Positions 33,909 through 46,633 of a stretch of DNA of 64,000 nt are shown here, piece after piece; the stretch's first letter is position 1, and every line of letters starts with the position of its first letter. A program made the translations under genes and the position numbers. Origin of the DNA: Aquilaria yunnanensis (lineage: Eukaryota; Streptophyta; Magnoliopsida; Malvales; Thymelaeaceae); assembly GCA_039654915.1 (NCBI GenBank), contig CM077599.1, forward strand, positions 8,310,501 through 8,374,500. Direction: 5' to 3'. The notes below the pieces were generated by a model. That model was not told the origin of the DNA. It searched no databases and saw nothing but the letters and a program-made list of their open reading frames with translations.

Positions 33909-35112
33909 GGGAAAATTACAAAAAAAACCCTATGGTTTGGGCAAACCTCAAGTTTTGTCCTCTCTATTTAAAAAATCTACAGTTACCCCTTACCAAGTTA
34001 ACTCTGTCATTTACCGTTAACATAAAAAAGGGGAAAATAACTGACTTGACCTCCTAGTCTTCTTCCTTAAAAACTTTGCCCCCTAACCACTAAAACCTGC
34101 TCAAATCAAATCTGGACCAATCGAAAATACAAAATTAACCAGCCTCGCCTGCTCCAACTACTTCAAACCCCCCCAGCCCCGCCTGCGCAATGGCACTTGC
34201 GGTCTCTTCCCAACAAACCCCTCGATGACAGTGGTGATCAGGTGGCACAAGATGGAGGACAATCTACTGCAATTTGTTTTAGGGAATTGGAGATTAGGTT
34301 TCAGCCATTCTTTTTCCCTCTGCCTCAAATTCCCAGCCTTGCACGTCACCATCACTCAATCGAGAGACTGCAAGACCACGTCCCTTGGCCAACAATTCGG
34401 CTTCCCGTACTTGACCACAATCGTCTAGCTATACTTGAACACCGAGCGGCGATTTTGTTGGCCACACCACTGTACATGACCACAATCATCTTACCCTGAA
34501 TTTCTGGATGTACGAGAGCAATTTGTCTAAACTCATCTTACCATGCCGAATGCCGATTTCGTTGAACGCTAAAAGTAAAATGCTGATTTCGTTGAATGCT
34601 GAACACTGATTTTGCTGGCCTCCCGTCGCCATCGCCGTGCACGCCACACTAGTTGTCGTTGATTGACCGCCAAACGCCAAATGCCTCATCTTCGCCGATT
34701 GATGGAGACGAATCACAGGTACAGCTTCGTACGTGCGCCGATGGGGTTTACAATTGGGATGACGGGAGAATCAATTCAGAAAGCAAGAGAAAGGGCGGAT
34801 ATGAGGGCAGCGAGGCGGCGGCGATGGTGAGGGCAGGGAGAGAGAAGGGTAAGGAGGATGCAAGAGCGATTTAGATTTGTCTGGTTATTTTTTTATTTTT
34901 TATTTTTTTAGATTAGTTGGTTCGATTGATGGGTTTTAGTGCTTAGGGGCAAAAGTTTTAAGTAATAAGCCTATGAGGGGAAAGTCAAGTATTTTCTCCT
35001 TTTTATGTTAATGATAAATGACGGAGTTAACCTAACAGGGGCAACTATAGGTTTTTTAAATAAGAAGGACAAAAGGTTTGCCCAAACCTAGGGAGATTTT
35101 TGTAAGTTTTCC
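33909..35112. mobile_element. MULE-type transposon, possible gene capture
   Basis: The ends GGGAAAATTAC and ...GTAAGTTTTCC are near inverse copies; about 150 bp of inverted repeat includes GGTTTGGGCAAACC (left) and GGTTTGCCCAAACC (right) and matching TTAACTCTGTCATTTACC / GATAAATGACGGAGTTAA parts. The flanks TATTTATTT and TATTTCCTT agree at 7 of 9 positions, an aged duplication. The interior (34080-34880) is GC-richer with short ORFs that I cannot identify. It lies about 670 bp upstream of the NIP start codon. The same end sequence reappears at 63685. Confidence 0.75.
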
Positions 35113-35121
35113 TATTTCCTT

Positions 35122-35711
35122 TCAGAGTTGGCTGAGTGAAGTAGTGGGATGTTACGTGCTTTTTAGGCCTGGGCCTTAATCTCTTCGTTTAGGCTATAAC
35201 TGATTTGTTGGGTGGATAGGACATGGACTTTTAGCTGTCGGATCTTCTTTCTTCCCTTGGACCTTTCTCGTTTGAATCTATGCTTGCTTTGCTCTGGACA
35301 AGAAGATGAATATAATCGTGCCGATATAAACAACTTTAATTAATATAAAGACTTCTAGGATAAAAAGTACTTCCTCGGTCTCTTGATTTCTAACATATGT
35401 GGGATTGGTGTAGAGATTATGGGAGAAAAAAAAAGTTTGTGTACATTTTGTTTCTACTTTTGACTTTATACATGTAAATTAAGAAATATGAAAAAAGTAA
35501 ATATTATGAAAATGTTACCAATATTTAGGTTGACTCAAAATAATAACTGTTACCAAGAATGTTGGAGAAGGTAGTAGTAGGGAACAAGTTGCGTAATACC
35601 ACTTCAATGGGTTTATCGAAAGATCAGTAAAACCAATATCTTATCCTTTAGTGATAATATCAACAATGGGTTAACTAAATATAAATAATTATTTTTTGTT
35701 TGGGATATCAG
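35122..35711. other. Upstream spacer of the NIP gene
   Basis: AT-rich DNA with no coding region. It probably holds the NIP promoter. Confidence 0.4.
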
Positions 35712-35720
35712 TATAAATTA
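35712..35720 (+). promoter_or_regulatory. Possible TATA box of the NIP gene
   Basis: TATAAATTA, 63 bp before the ATG, gives a leader of about 35-40 nt. Other AT-rich candidates are nearby. Confidence 0.35.
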
Positions 35721-35782
35721 ATCGCCGAAGAAAGCAAAACTGAGAAATACAGAAAAACCTAGCAGTGAAAAAGAAAGAGAAG

Positions 35783-37059
35783 ATGTCTTCCCAAGATATT
35801 TCGAGGGTAGAGGAAGGTGAAGGCGGAGATTCTGGCTTTTGTGCTTCCATACAAGTCGTCGAATCCGTCCAAAAGGTGCGTACTTGTTTCGCTCTCATTG
35901 CTGCAAATGTTCATTGGAGGGTAACAGTTATCTGGAAGAAGATGTAATGGAATAGGAATTTCAGGTAATTGCAGAGGTGATTGGGACATACTTTGTGATA
36001 TTTGCGGGGTGTGGCGCAGTTGCCGTAAATAAAAGTTATGGATCGGTAATAACATTTCCAGGAATTGCGGTGACCTGGGGCCTTATTGTTATGGTAATGG
36101 TTTACGGCGTTGGCCACATCTCCGGTGGACATTTTAACCCCGCCGTAACCATCACCTTCACCATCTTTCGCCATTTTCCGCTTAAGCTCGTAAGTTGATC
36201 TCTTGGAACAAAAAAATTGTTATTACCAATTTTTGTACGTTATTATTAATCCATGCTTGGAACTTGCAGGTGCCATTTTACGTAGGAGCCCAGGTGTTCG
36301 GATCGGTTCTTGCCAGTTTAACCCTATATCTTGTTCTGGATGTTAAAAGAGAGGCATTTTTCGGAACGGTTCCGGTCGGCCCCAATTTTCGATCTTTCAT
36401 TCTGGAGATCATCATCACCTTCTTGTTGATGTTTATCATATCTGCTGTTGCCACTGACACGAGAGCCGTAAGTTGCACTTATTTCAATCGTAATTAAGCA
36501 TGAATTATTTAATTACTGTATTTAAGAGTAGAATTCTTATCTTAAGCTACTTTAATTGATTCAGTTGACTTATTCTATAGGTCGGAGATTTAGCCGGATT
36601 TGCTGTTGGAATGACGATATTATTGAACGTTATCGTCGCTGGGTATACATGTCTTGATTTATTATTTATATATTAATATTTTTCATTTATATATTAAAAT
36701 ATTAAAAATAAAAGATCCTAAATTAATTTCTGAAAATAATGAGATAAAAATTTTGAGACAAAAGAGTAATTAATTGCAGTTATTTTTAGCTCTAATTTCA
36801 TTTGTTTATTTGTTTGTTTGAATGCTATGCATATAGGCCGGTGTCAGGGGCGTCGATGAACCCAGCGAGGAGCATTGGGCCGGCTATAGTGATGGGAGTA
36901 TTTGATGGGCTCTGGGTTTATATTTTTGGGCCTATTATCGGCGCCATTACTGGGTGCTTTGCTTACAATGTGATCCGGGTTTCAGACAAGCCTCTGAGAG
37001 AACTAACCAAGCCCAGGACATTGATCAAGACTCTCTCTAGGATCGAGAGTTGCCGATAA
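35783..37059 (+). CDS. NIP4: NOD26-like intrinsic protein (aquaporin), NIP4-like, five exons
   Basis: Exons 35783-35875, 35965-36189, 36270-36467, 36581-36642 and 36837-37059 join in frame with GT-AG introns to give 266 residues, normal for a NIP. The protein is a six-span MIP channel for water and small uncharged solutes such as glycerol or metalloid acids. Both NPA boxes are intact (89-91 in HFNPAVT, 201-203 in GASMNPARS). The selectivity-filter positions read Trp69, Val189, Ala198 and Arg204, the W/V/A/R set of NIP subgroup I. The phrase [19 protein letters not shown] and the DKPLRELTK tail favour the NIP4 branch. The N terminus is acidic and hydrophilic, and the C terminus ends in a basic, Ser-containing tail ([13 protein letters not shown]), a possible kinase target as in NOD26. 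The five-exon structure is usual for NIPs. MULE-type elements lie on both sides (33909-35112 and 37477-39216). Confidence 0.95.
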
Positions 37060-37476
37060 CCGTCTCTTGCTCCTTGTAACAACTAGTTCTTTGCATGGGT
37101 TCTGCCATGAATTCCATCAGCCAGAAATCAATATTCTGTCTTTATATAAACAGATTATGACTTTATATGAGCCAAACTACTTGTACAAATGTCTTTTTCT
37201 CTTTTCAAGTATTACTATTACTTTGTTCAATCCTAGCTAAAGTATTCTTTTTAGCCTTTTCGAAAAAGGCTGAACTTTTCCCATTTGGTAAAGTTTTACA
37301 ATAGCAAATTTATCTTAACTATCCCTACACAAAACCAAAAAAGAAAAACAATTAATATTCATCTAAACTTTCATTACGTAAAAGAAAAAAAAAACAATCA
37401 TAAATTAAATTATTCTTACTACACAAAAAGTAAAATGATTATTTTTTAGTTTTAGTTTCGGGGACAAAGTGAAATA
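37060..37476. other. 3' UTR and spacer of the NIP gene
   Basis: AT-rich DNA with no further gene. Transcript end is likely within the first 150-200 bp. Confidence 0.4.
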
Positions 37477-39216
37477 GGATTTTTTACAGCTATCCCCCTA
37501 AATTTTAGGTGATATTACACTTGCCTCTTGAAGTTTGAAAATTTACACTTACCCCCTTACTTTTTTAACACTATCAGTCAGCCGTTGGTTAAAATTACAG
37601 TCAATCATCTTGAATTTAGTTTGATTTACAAATATATTAAGAAATTTTGAAATCTACAATTTTCTAAGAATGTCCTTCTTCTCACCTTTTTACTTCTATT
37701 CTTTGCCACCGTGACTTTGATCCCATCCATCTTCGTCACCTTCCTACCTCTTTATTTGACCCTCGCCTCCTTCCCCGACCTCATTCCCAAAATCACTTGT
37801 TCTCCTCGCCTCAACCCATTCAAACTCACCCAAATTCTCCTCGTCTGGCCTTCCATGGATCGATGCAAATTGAATGAGAGAAAAGGAAGGTCAACACTTT
37901 AATGTCTCTAGCTGCTTCAATTGATTTTTTTTTTATTTAGAACTATATCATTTAAATATCTAATTAATAGTCACTTGAATAATTTTTTTTAAAAATATTT
38001 TTTTTGTAGCCAACTACGAAAAAGAAAAATGAAGAGAAAATACCAAGATTTTCCAAAAAAATGTTTGAGATAGATGTAATGGGGCAAATAGCGCATTTGT
38101 CTCCAATCCTATATTCAAAATTTGAGGTAAAAATTGAGAAGCATGTATTATATTTGTTGTTAATTAATATACAACTAGGACAAATATAATGAATCAAATA
38201 AAATATTTGACTTCGTAATTATTCAAAATTGGAGGCAAATAATTGGAACCAAATATATATTGTTAATAATTAGAATATGATGGGACATATAAAAAATTAA
38301 ATAAAAAAATTTATCTCTAATAATTAAATTCCAATAATTAGAGGCTCATATTGTATTTTCCACCAATATGGGCGAGGGTATTTTACAAATTTCTAGAAAA
38401 TTTGATGAATTTTATAATTTTTTATATTAATATCATTATAATGTGTTTGTTTTATTACTTTTATATATGAATAGATCTCTTTCTTGGTAAGACTTACATA
38501 GATGACTTATATAGCTCTTAGTCAATAAACAAATTCAAATTTTTTAGACTGAAAAACTTAGCAGAAACAATACAAATTCCACAAATTTTGAAAAAGGTAG
38601 AGTTGAGCTCAACCAAAGCTGATCCTTGAGTTTCATATTTGCATTCATGTGGCATTAGGCACAGCATTGACATCCTCCACGGCGGCATTGTAGGGATCAA
38701 AGTTAAACTCATTGTTGGTGGCCAAAAGCTGGAATGTGGCGTAATTGTTGCAGTCTCAACATATCTGGAGCATCCCAGGTTGGCAATGTAGGTGGCACTA
38801 GCAATGAGAGTGGAGATGAGGGACCCCCGAGTTAGTGCCCTTGGTTTGGGCAAGTCTCAATGTAGCAATTACAAGGTCACCGTCGAGGGCCTAATGAGCA
38901 ATGGCAAGGAGGTTGGAGGAGAGGGTATTAGAGCAGAAGGAGAAGTCACATAAGGAGGCGAGAATAGGCAAAAATGGATGGGTCAAGGTGAAGGTGGAGG
39001 AGAATGTAAGTGGAGAGACGATGAGGGGAAGGGTAATATTGAAAAATTGTAGATTTCTAAAGTTTTAGGTATAATTGTAAATCAAACTAAGTTTAAGGTT
39101 GTTGGCTGTAATTTTAACTGATGATGTAAAAAAATAAAGGATAAGTATAAATTTTCAAACCTCACGATACAAATATAATATCACATAAAATTCAAAAGGA
39201 CAATTGTAAAAAGACC
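37477..39216. mobile_element. MULE-type transposon with possible captured gene fragment
   Basis: About 180 bp of inverted repeat: GGATTTTTTACAGCTATC left against ...CAATTGTAAAAAGACC right, plus matching TGATATTACACTTG / CAAATATAATATCA, GTAATTTTAAC-type and AATCAAACTAA-type blocks. The 9-bp flanks do not match well. Minus-strand DNA at about 38650-38990 gives one broken frame with a C-x5-C-x3-LSSN start and a later DCNNYATF phrase; this is faintly like a pectin methylesterase inhibitor domain, but stops and frameshifts make it a fragment at best. Confidence 0.65.
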
Positions 39217-41637
39217 TAAAAAATAACATCATTAACTACATATACATAATCCCTCTACCTAGTACATGCCATCCTTTACGAAATGGGAAATTGGAATATT
39301 TAGTAAGAGAAGGCATAAGGGGAGAGTTTAGGCACATGAATTCACATGAAGGATGGACAATCGGATGGATACATGCACATGGGAGAGGAGTCAGGAGAGG
39401 ACTGCTCGATTTGAGAGTGTCACATCCCTGGCCTCGGCCATGGCCGTTGCCATATTTGACGAGTCAAATCAAGTGAGAATAAAAGCCTAACAAAATGCAA
39501 ATAATCTAATTATGTAGCAAAATTAACGGACTTCTGTTTTTGCAGTTTTGTACATAATCTGATATGGATTGCTCACCAAATCTTCAAATTTGTAGACACC
39601 ACATTTAATTAAATCGTTTTAGCGCCATTATCACATGATGGTCTCTCCCTCTCTACCAAATGTTAATCACCCATTACACGTCTCAAAAACACCCATATTT
39701 TCTGAAACTTTCAACATAATCTCTGAGAATGACTTAATCAATTTGTAACAAATAAATTATATATCAAGACCCCCTCCTTAACGGGTAACTCCTTATCCTA
39801 TCTCAAAGAGATTAACAATTGACTTTGTACTATTATACAAGTTAAAGGGTTTGAAGTGCAAGAAAAATGAGAGTGGTGATTCAAATTTGAGCAGGTGCTA
39901 TGGTAAGACACATCCCTTATCATGCAGGCTGAGAGTACGAAGACTTTGTCACTTTTCTTATTGCAAGGTGAAGGTGATGTAATTCTCATTCATATGCACG
40001 ACATATGTGTCGTTGATTTTATGATAGAAAAACTCTTTATAACAATCCATTATCTTTTGGGATGGGGGAGTGTTATATTTTTCTTATGTTTTCGTACTAT
40101 TTTAACAAACGATTTATAGGTTAATGGCTGAAACTTAATTAATTTACTACATAAAAAAAATAAATAATTTAACAATATATGTTAGATGGCATCATCAGTC
40201 CCCAATGTTTTCTGGGTGATTGCATATTACATATTTGTCCTAAATGTCTGGTTGGTTTTATATACTAACCCCAAACTTTTAGAAATAGGTCCGAATTGGC
40301 TATTGTACCATAGAAATATCAAAACTACACATAAAAGAAATATGATTTCTTTTTTTGTATGAACGAAGATGCTGGAAACCATCGTTGTCAATTTGGAAAA
40401 GGCTACATACAACCAAAAAATTGAACATAAAATAAATGATATCTTATCACATAAATGAAAAAATGTTAAATACATTTTGAATGTTTTAAAGTTATTAATA
40501 GATAATTATTAGATAAATTAAAATTAAAAATTTTCTAAAACCAAATTTTGACCTAAGATGCTGATGTGGCTTTTTTTTTTTTTTCATTTAAGAAACTAGC
40601 CTGATAGAAATTACCACTGTTTGACTACCTTGGTTTAGAGGAGAGTGTCTACCATTGTTCAAACCTTGGCCAATCTCATGGTGTCCCTAGTACTTACTAG
40701 CTGAGTTGGAAGCACAAGACAAAATCAAAGATATTTAATATATTTCCAAATGACCCCAAAAGGTTTAAAACTAAAAGTGCAATTTACCTTATTTGAAAAT
40801 AAAGTTGATATATACGCTATTTCTTATGGGGCGGATCACAAACTTTCCGAATTTATTGTTGAACATCAAAGACGAGTGCAGTATATTTTGCTGGAATCGA
40901 AAGTCATTGACAAAACAAATAGATACAGAAGAGGGACGGAGATAATTTTGATGACCAAGTGATAATTTTGTTGATGTGGCTCGCAACACATTGAGTGGTC
41001 CTTTAGTTGATGAAGGAGCATAAGGGGCATTTTTGTTTTTAGGGGTAATTTTGTCATTTTATAGGATATATGAGCCAACTTGGTCATTTTAAAACTTAAA
41101 AAATTAATAGGATCAGACACATTTAAGTTATGTTGTTACTTCGAGTTATAAATTTTTAATAATTTAGAATCATCATTTAGGGTAGAAATAGGAATTAATT
41201 TAGTTTAGATACTAATTTGGAATCCTATAGGTTTTGTAGGGTCAATTTAGATAAAATAAAAAAATTTGGGTGTAAACCGAGGGTTTCAGGAAGTTTTGGG
41301 CAAAATTGGTAGTTTTGGGGCAAATCTAACGTAAATCTGGCATTTTATAAAATTCAGGCAAAATCTGGTTATTTTTACTAAGCTTTTGGCTAATTTGACA
41401 AATGCTGAAAGTTTTGGGTTATATTGAAATCTTGCATGAAATTGAGGACCAGAACAGTAGCATAAGATTTTTGTTGGACTTAAACTGGCATTATGGCTAG
41501 ATTATATCCCAGTCCTATCAAATTATCAAATCTGATTTCGACAAGGTTTGTCCTCTCAAAACCTTGTTAATCACATCCATAGCGGGTCACCATATGAGAG
41601 AAATCACGATGAAAAGAGATGGGAAATTAACAACCTG
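39217..41637. other. Intergenic DNA without recognisable gene
   Basis: Moderately AT-rich DNA. ORFs at 39291, 39922, 40750 and the opposite strand are short and unrecognisable. 41150-41460 has a phrase style (GGCAAAATTGGTAGTTTTGGGGCAAATC split by repeats of GGCAAAAT) that suggests old retroelement sequence, without a supportable class. Confidence 0.3.
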
Positions 41638-42591
41638 TAGGGGTGAGCATGAGTCGGGTTGGTTTGGTTTTATGGTGGAACCGAACCAACCCGAAATAGC
41701 CTCGGTTCCAAAATTTTTCTACCCAATCCAGAACCGAGGACCGAACAGAACCAGAACCATGGTTCTGGGTTTCTCGGTTCTGGTTCTCAGGTTTTTCGGT
41801 TTATACCATATACCTATAACAACACCAAAATTCAATAAATCTACATACATAATCAGTTTTATGACATATTTAACATAATATACAATTAAATTAATATTTA
41901 AATATATGTACTTAGAAACATTCAAAAGAGTTTAAAATGTTGTTCTTACAAAAATGGTTCAAAAGAGTTGGTTACGGGGTATCTTTTATCTCAATTAGTT
42001 TACTTCATTCCAGTAATTCTAATATTGGTATGACATTCAATATGGAAAATTGAGCCTTTAAGACCATCTTCTTCAGTATCAAAACTTAAAATATGTTGAT
42101 GTCATAAATTTTTAATTTTGCATGACTCAAATGAAAAAAAAAAAACATAATTGTGTCGTAAAGAGTAGTCTGGAATGAAAGATCGAAAGCAAAATGACTT
42201 AGAAGTGGTGGGTCTATGAAGTAAAGTGATTTAAGTAAATATAGAGAAATTTCGTAAATGATCTCACAACTTCCATACTGTTTCAATTTGGAACATTAGT
42301 TTAAGAGTTTAATATAAAAACACAAAATAACCATCATAATACTTCAAAGAAATATGTGTGTGTGTGTGTATGGATATATTAGTAATACTATAATTTTTAT
42401 TATATAATTATATATATATCTCGGGTTCGGTTCTACCTCGGGTTGGTTCCATATAGAACCAGAACCAACCCAAAAACCATCGGTTCTCCTATATGTGGAA
42501 CCAACCCGAGTACCATGATCAATTTTTACCCAACCCAATGGAGGTGGTTCGGTTTCGGTTTCGGGTTTATCCAACCCATGCTCACCCCCTA
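41638..42591. mobile_element. Non-autonomous hAT-like element
   Basis: The ends TAGGGGTGAGCATGAG and ...CATGCTCACCCCCTA are inverse copies; subterminal GGTTCGG/ GGGTTGG motifs and their complements (ACCGAACC, CCAACCC) are dense at both ends, as in many plant hAT MITEs. The interior is AT-rich and non-coding. No 8-bp duplication is visible; its right side abuts the decayed LTR at 42592. Confidence 0.7.
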
Positions 42592-43967
42592 TGCTAAAGA
42601 AAGAAGAAGGTCAAATTGCAGCTTCAGCCCCCTGGTTTATCACTTCCTAGCTCCTGAACCCTGGCCTTTCCCCGGAGGCGCCGCCACCCCTGGTTCCTCT
42701 GCCGTTGTTGTCCACGCCAAAGCCGAAGAAGAATCGGCCATCCCCGTCACATCCTCTCGACGCCACGTTGCCGGTCCACTACCTCTGTGCCGTTTCATCT
42801 CACGCTGCGCCCTCTGCCCCAGGAGTTCCCGTCACCGTCGAGGCCAGAGCGAGGGAAAGACGCCGATCGCAAAGCCATTCCGCCATCCTGCCGCCAATTC
42901 ATCTGCTGTCCATTTGCTTGGGGAGTTCCGCCACCATCTCCTCCGTCGTCCAGGCCATTGGTTGTGCCCCGTTTGTGCCCCCGGTCATTGCCAGAATCGA
43001 GATTCAGCCGTGACCCGTTCTCTAAACCGTGCTCGACCCATTTTCTGCCCGGATCCAATTTGTCAACGACATCCAGTTTTGGTATAACTCTTGTTTAGTC
43101 CTTATCTTTTTTATTTAATGTATACAAGTCACTAACATTTTGTTTTGCAGAGAAAGCACTGACAACAAAGCTTTTCATTACTTTTGATTATTTTTTTATA
43201 TGTTATTTGTTCATTTGTTGGTTTGGCCATGAACTACTTTAATTATTAAATTCACATAGGAATAGTGGAATACAAGTTAGGATGCCTGTTTGTTTAACTT
43301 TTGTTTACCTTAAAATCATTTTTTAAATTTTAATCCATAATATAAGGCATCTCACATACAAAAAATTAATTTTGAATAGATTTAATAAAACCCTATGATG
43401 AATTTAAAATCATAATTAAAAATAAATTTTAAAATCTATATCCGGCTGATCCGGTAGAATCCATGGTTTGAATAATTATTTAAAATCTTTAAAGTAATAA
43501 ATAAAATAAATATAAATAAATTTAATATCCACATTCGGGTGATCTGACAGAATTTATTGTTTGGATTAATAATTATCTAAAATCTTTAATAAAAAATAGA
43601 TTAAGTCTTTAGGTTCCTCTTCTGAGTGGTCTAATAGGATCTATGATTTGAAAATATTTAAATGTACATAAAATAATTAAAATTTAGTAGTAATTTCTAA
43701 GAGTCCATATCCGAGTGATTCAATAGAATCCAAAGTGAAAAATTAATTAGAATAATTAAAAGTAAGCAAAACAAATTAAATCGAGCTAAGGTGTCAATCT
43801 TTGGGCACTAAAATAAAGTTATTTTAGCATAACCAAACTTTTGAACCCTTCAAACTCTCATATACCATTTTAGGGTCCAATCAACCTAGGTAGAAATGAA
43901 TTGGTGATGACTTTTAAAAACACGTAGCTACAATAAGTAAAAAACTTGATACATTGCAATAACATTG
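42592..43967 (+). mobile_element. Decayed second copy of the Tat/Ogre-like LTR (5' truncated)
   Basis: It follows the LTR at 4475-6961 in the same order: a leader-like start (GAAAGAAGAAGGTCAAATTGCAGCTTCAGCC against GAAAGAAAAGC..TTACAGCCTTAGTCC), the TTTAGTCCTTATC-to-TTTGTTTTGCAG block, the GGCTGATCCGGTAGAATCCATGG phrases, then the AGCTAAGGTGTCAATC..TGGGC and AATTGGTGATGACT end. It is truncated on the left by the hAT-like element and has lost the AT-rich and GA-rich middle. C-to-T type changes are common. A 214-codon ORF across 42443-43087 spans the hAT/LTR junction and is not a gene. Confidence 0.8.
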
Positions 43968-45129
43968 GTGACCATTTCTACATTATTGCAGATACAAATA
44001 TATTTCCAATTAAAGCAATAGTTACCTGAGCCATTACCATCTTATTCTCAAGACTACTGACAATAATTCTTTATAAGCATTTACCTTAGCTCATGTATTT
44101 GGGGCATCAACTTTCACCTCCTCGAGTGGTATTTTGCATTTTTGAAAACATTCATAGTTGAAAATAGCATAGTTTTGGACATTTTGATATAACCTTGGTT
44201 GTTCCTAGCTAATCAAGTTTTCAAATGGGCCAAATTTCCTTGTCTGGCTTAGGTCTTCAAAAGGTCCAATTTTCGGTCTTACCCTTACTAGGGCCATGAA
44301 GTAGTTTACGATCATGAGCCCAATGTCCAGTGATGGCGACCATGAGCATGAATTTGACGATAGCGAGTGTGAGCATGAATCCGTGGCTAAGCACGATTAT
44401 GAATCCGGCTGCAGTTGCGTGGCTAGTGATGGCGGCAATGGTGGGCATCGGGAGAGAGATGAAGGCGGAGATGACTGTCGGCTTGGGCTGACTGTGTACT
44501 TTGATTTGCCGAGCCCAATGTCCAGTGATGCCACCTCGTTAGTCGTTTCACTCCGTTAATCTGATTTGGTCATTAATTTGGTTATTTATCTAATTTGGTT
44601 GTTCATCTAACTTGGTCATTCATCTGATTTTCCATGGTGGATGAGTTGTTTCTTGATCTCCTGCAGCTTGGGGAGGTTCGAGGAAGATTCAAATAAAAAT
44701 TTTTACTAAGTTTAGGACTAAACTAGAAAATAATAAAATTTAAGAACTCAAGTGAAAAATTTTACTAAGTTTAGGATTGTCTGTGAACTTTTCCCCTACC
44801 AAATGTTAATTTTGTTACTTTTTTAACAGTCAAATATAACGGCAGAATGAATGATATAATATTTTCATAGTCAGAGGATAAATGATATAACATTTTTGTA
44901 GTTCCAAAATGAATCTGTAATATAATTTTTAGTTTAGGGATGATAGGTATTATTTACCCAATTAATGTCAATAAAGGATTTAGTTGTATAAACACATAAT
45001 CACATACATATTTAAAAAAAATCTCATTTCAATAAATAATGTCACACATAAATACAAGCTTATATGTTTATATATTTGTGTAAAGATATTTATTGATGAA
45101 TATGTGTGTGTGTGTGTGTGTGTGTGTGT
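43968..45129. other. Intergenic DNA, possible internal retroelement remnant
   Basis: The part after 43968 could be retroelement leader, but I find no primer-binding site. 44290-44560 is GC-richer and repeats GAGCCCAATGTCCAGTGATG at 44316 and 44513 (about 197 bp apart). No gene product is recognised. 45102-45129 is a GT microsatellite. Confidence 0.3.
45102..45129. repeat. (GT)n microsatellite
   Basis: About fourteen TG units. Confidence 0.9.
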
Positions 45130-45740
45130 ATTCAGAAAATGGTACTTTGGTTTAATAGATTTGTACATATGTCTGATATAATTTATACATATATCTTACT
45201 TTCATTATACATTGGAATATACATATTTATTATCCAACTTGTACAAATCTTTGATTATGCCGGTAATACTTTTTTGCCACGTTAATTTTGTTTTTCACAT
45301 TTTCTTGTCCAATAGGATGGGGGAAATTTAAGAATTTCTCTATAAAATCTACAAATATGTATAATATGAATTGTACATATCAATCACCTTGTTTATACAT
45401 CCAATATATAAACATTTATCATTTGATTTGTACGTAGCTCTTATTTTTATGGAGAATGTTATTTGATGCATTTATACTCATTTTTTAAAATAAAGGTTTG
45501 AACTTGCATATATAATTGGATATATCAATAATAGATTAGTGGTCTCCTTTGTACATAATGTCTCATATGATTTGTACATATCGCTCACCTTTTTTTGTGC
45601 ATTGATCTTATACATGTATGTAACCTAATTTGTATACATCAATAGTTTTAGTATGTAGTGAGATTTGATGCTTTCACTCCTATTTTATGCTATGAAGGGT
45701 AGTACTGAAATATAAATATATATAAATATAAAGAGTAAAA
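45130..45740. repeat. TTTGTACATAT-family repeat, third copy
   Basis: Shares TTTGTACATATGTCTGATATAATTT-like phrases, GAGATTTGATGC-TTCACTCCTATTTTATGCTATGAAGGGTAGTA and the AAATATAAAGAGTAAAATGTATA end with the copies at 18900 and 25890. Confidence 0.65.
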
Positions 45741-46128
45741 TGTATATCAGACTTACCAACAAAACACATCATAAGGATTAAAAAAAGAGGAGAGAAGAAA
45801 AGAATAAAGAAGAAGAAGAAAAATAATATGTGTGGTTTTAGGATTAGAATGGGAAGATAAGCCTTGGGCCATTTGCTGAAATAGTTAAGGGACATGGATC
45901 GAAGTTTGAGTTTGATTCAGCCTTTACCATTTTCCCTTTGATTTAGCCTTTACCATTTTCCTAATAATACTACTAAATGCTAATTTAGTTGCTCCACAAG
46001 TGCTGAAAAAGCAAGTATTATCCCTTCCTTGCACACTATGAGTACTTCATTATTTTATACTTTGTGAATGATACTTCTGATTATCAAACAAAAAAAATGG
46101 GAAGAAAAACCTTGTATAGGAAATTATT

Positions 46129-46633
46129 TGATTGGACTCCTAATTATACTTTAAAGGAACTTTTGCTTCAAAAATTCTCAAAATATTTGAAAAATAAGAT
46201 TGTGAAAAAAAAAACATTTTGGAAGTAACAATCTACAATATTTAAATTATAAAAATGATTGAATATCAATTGTATGAAAAGAATTTAAATAATATTAATT
46301 TGCTTAGATTGAAAAAATTAATTTCTTGTATTATTATTTTCCAAAAGAGATTACGTGTTCATAATTTTTTTAATTTTTTTTTTCTATTTGTAAAGTTGTG
46401 AAGTCACTTTCTAAAAGTTATGAATTAATAATCTCTATTAGAAAGTGAAAATCTAATAAACCATTGCCCCAATCTATTCAAATATAAAATTATTTTAGTT
46501 ATTTTTCTTACAATTGATATACTATTATTTTTATAATTTAAAAATTGTAAAGTGTTGCTTTCCAAACTGTTACTTTCATAAACTCTTACTTTTCAAAGAT
46601 TTTGAGAATAATTTAACCAAACCCTCCAACCCT
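46129..46633. mobile_element. Foldback (inverted-repeat) element
   Basis: The two halves are imperfect inverse copies: ATTCTCAAAATATTTGAAAA / TTTTCAAAGATTTTGAGAAT, and ATTTAAATTATAAAAATGAT / ATTTTTATAATTTAAAAATT, over more than 200 bp. It is non-coding, and no target duplication could be assigned. Confidence 0.5.

Noticed and set aside
41630..42599. 8-bp target duplication for the hAT-like element at 41638
   Set aside because: Flanks ACAACCTG and TGCTAAAG do not match; the right flank is a truncated LTR, so the site has been rearranged.
42443..43087. 214-codon ORF
   Set aside because: It spans the right end of a hAT-like element and the start of a decayed LTR; no domain.
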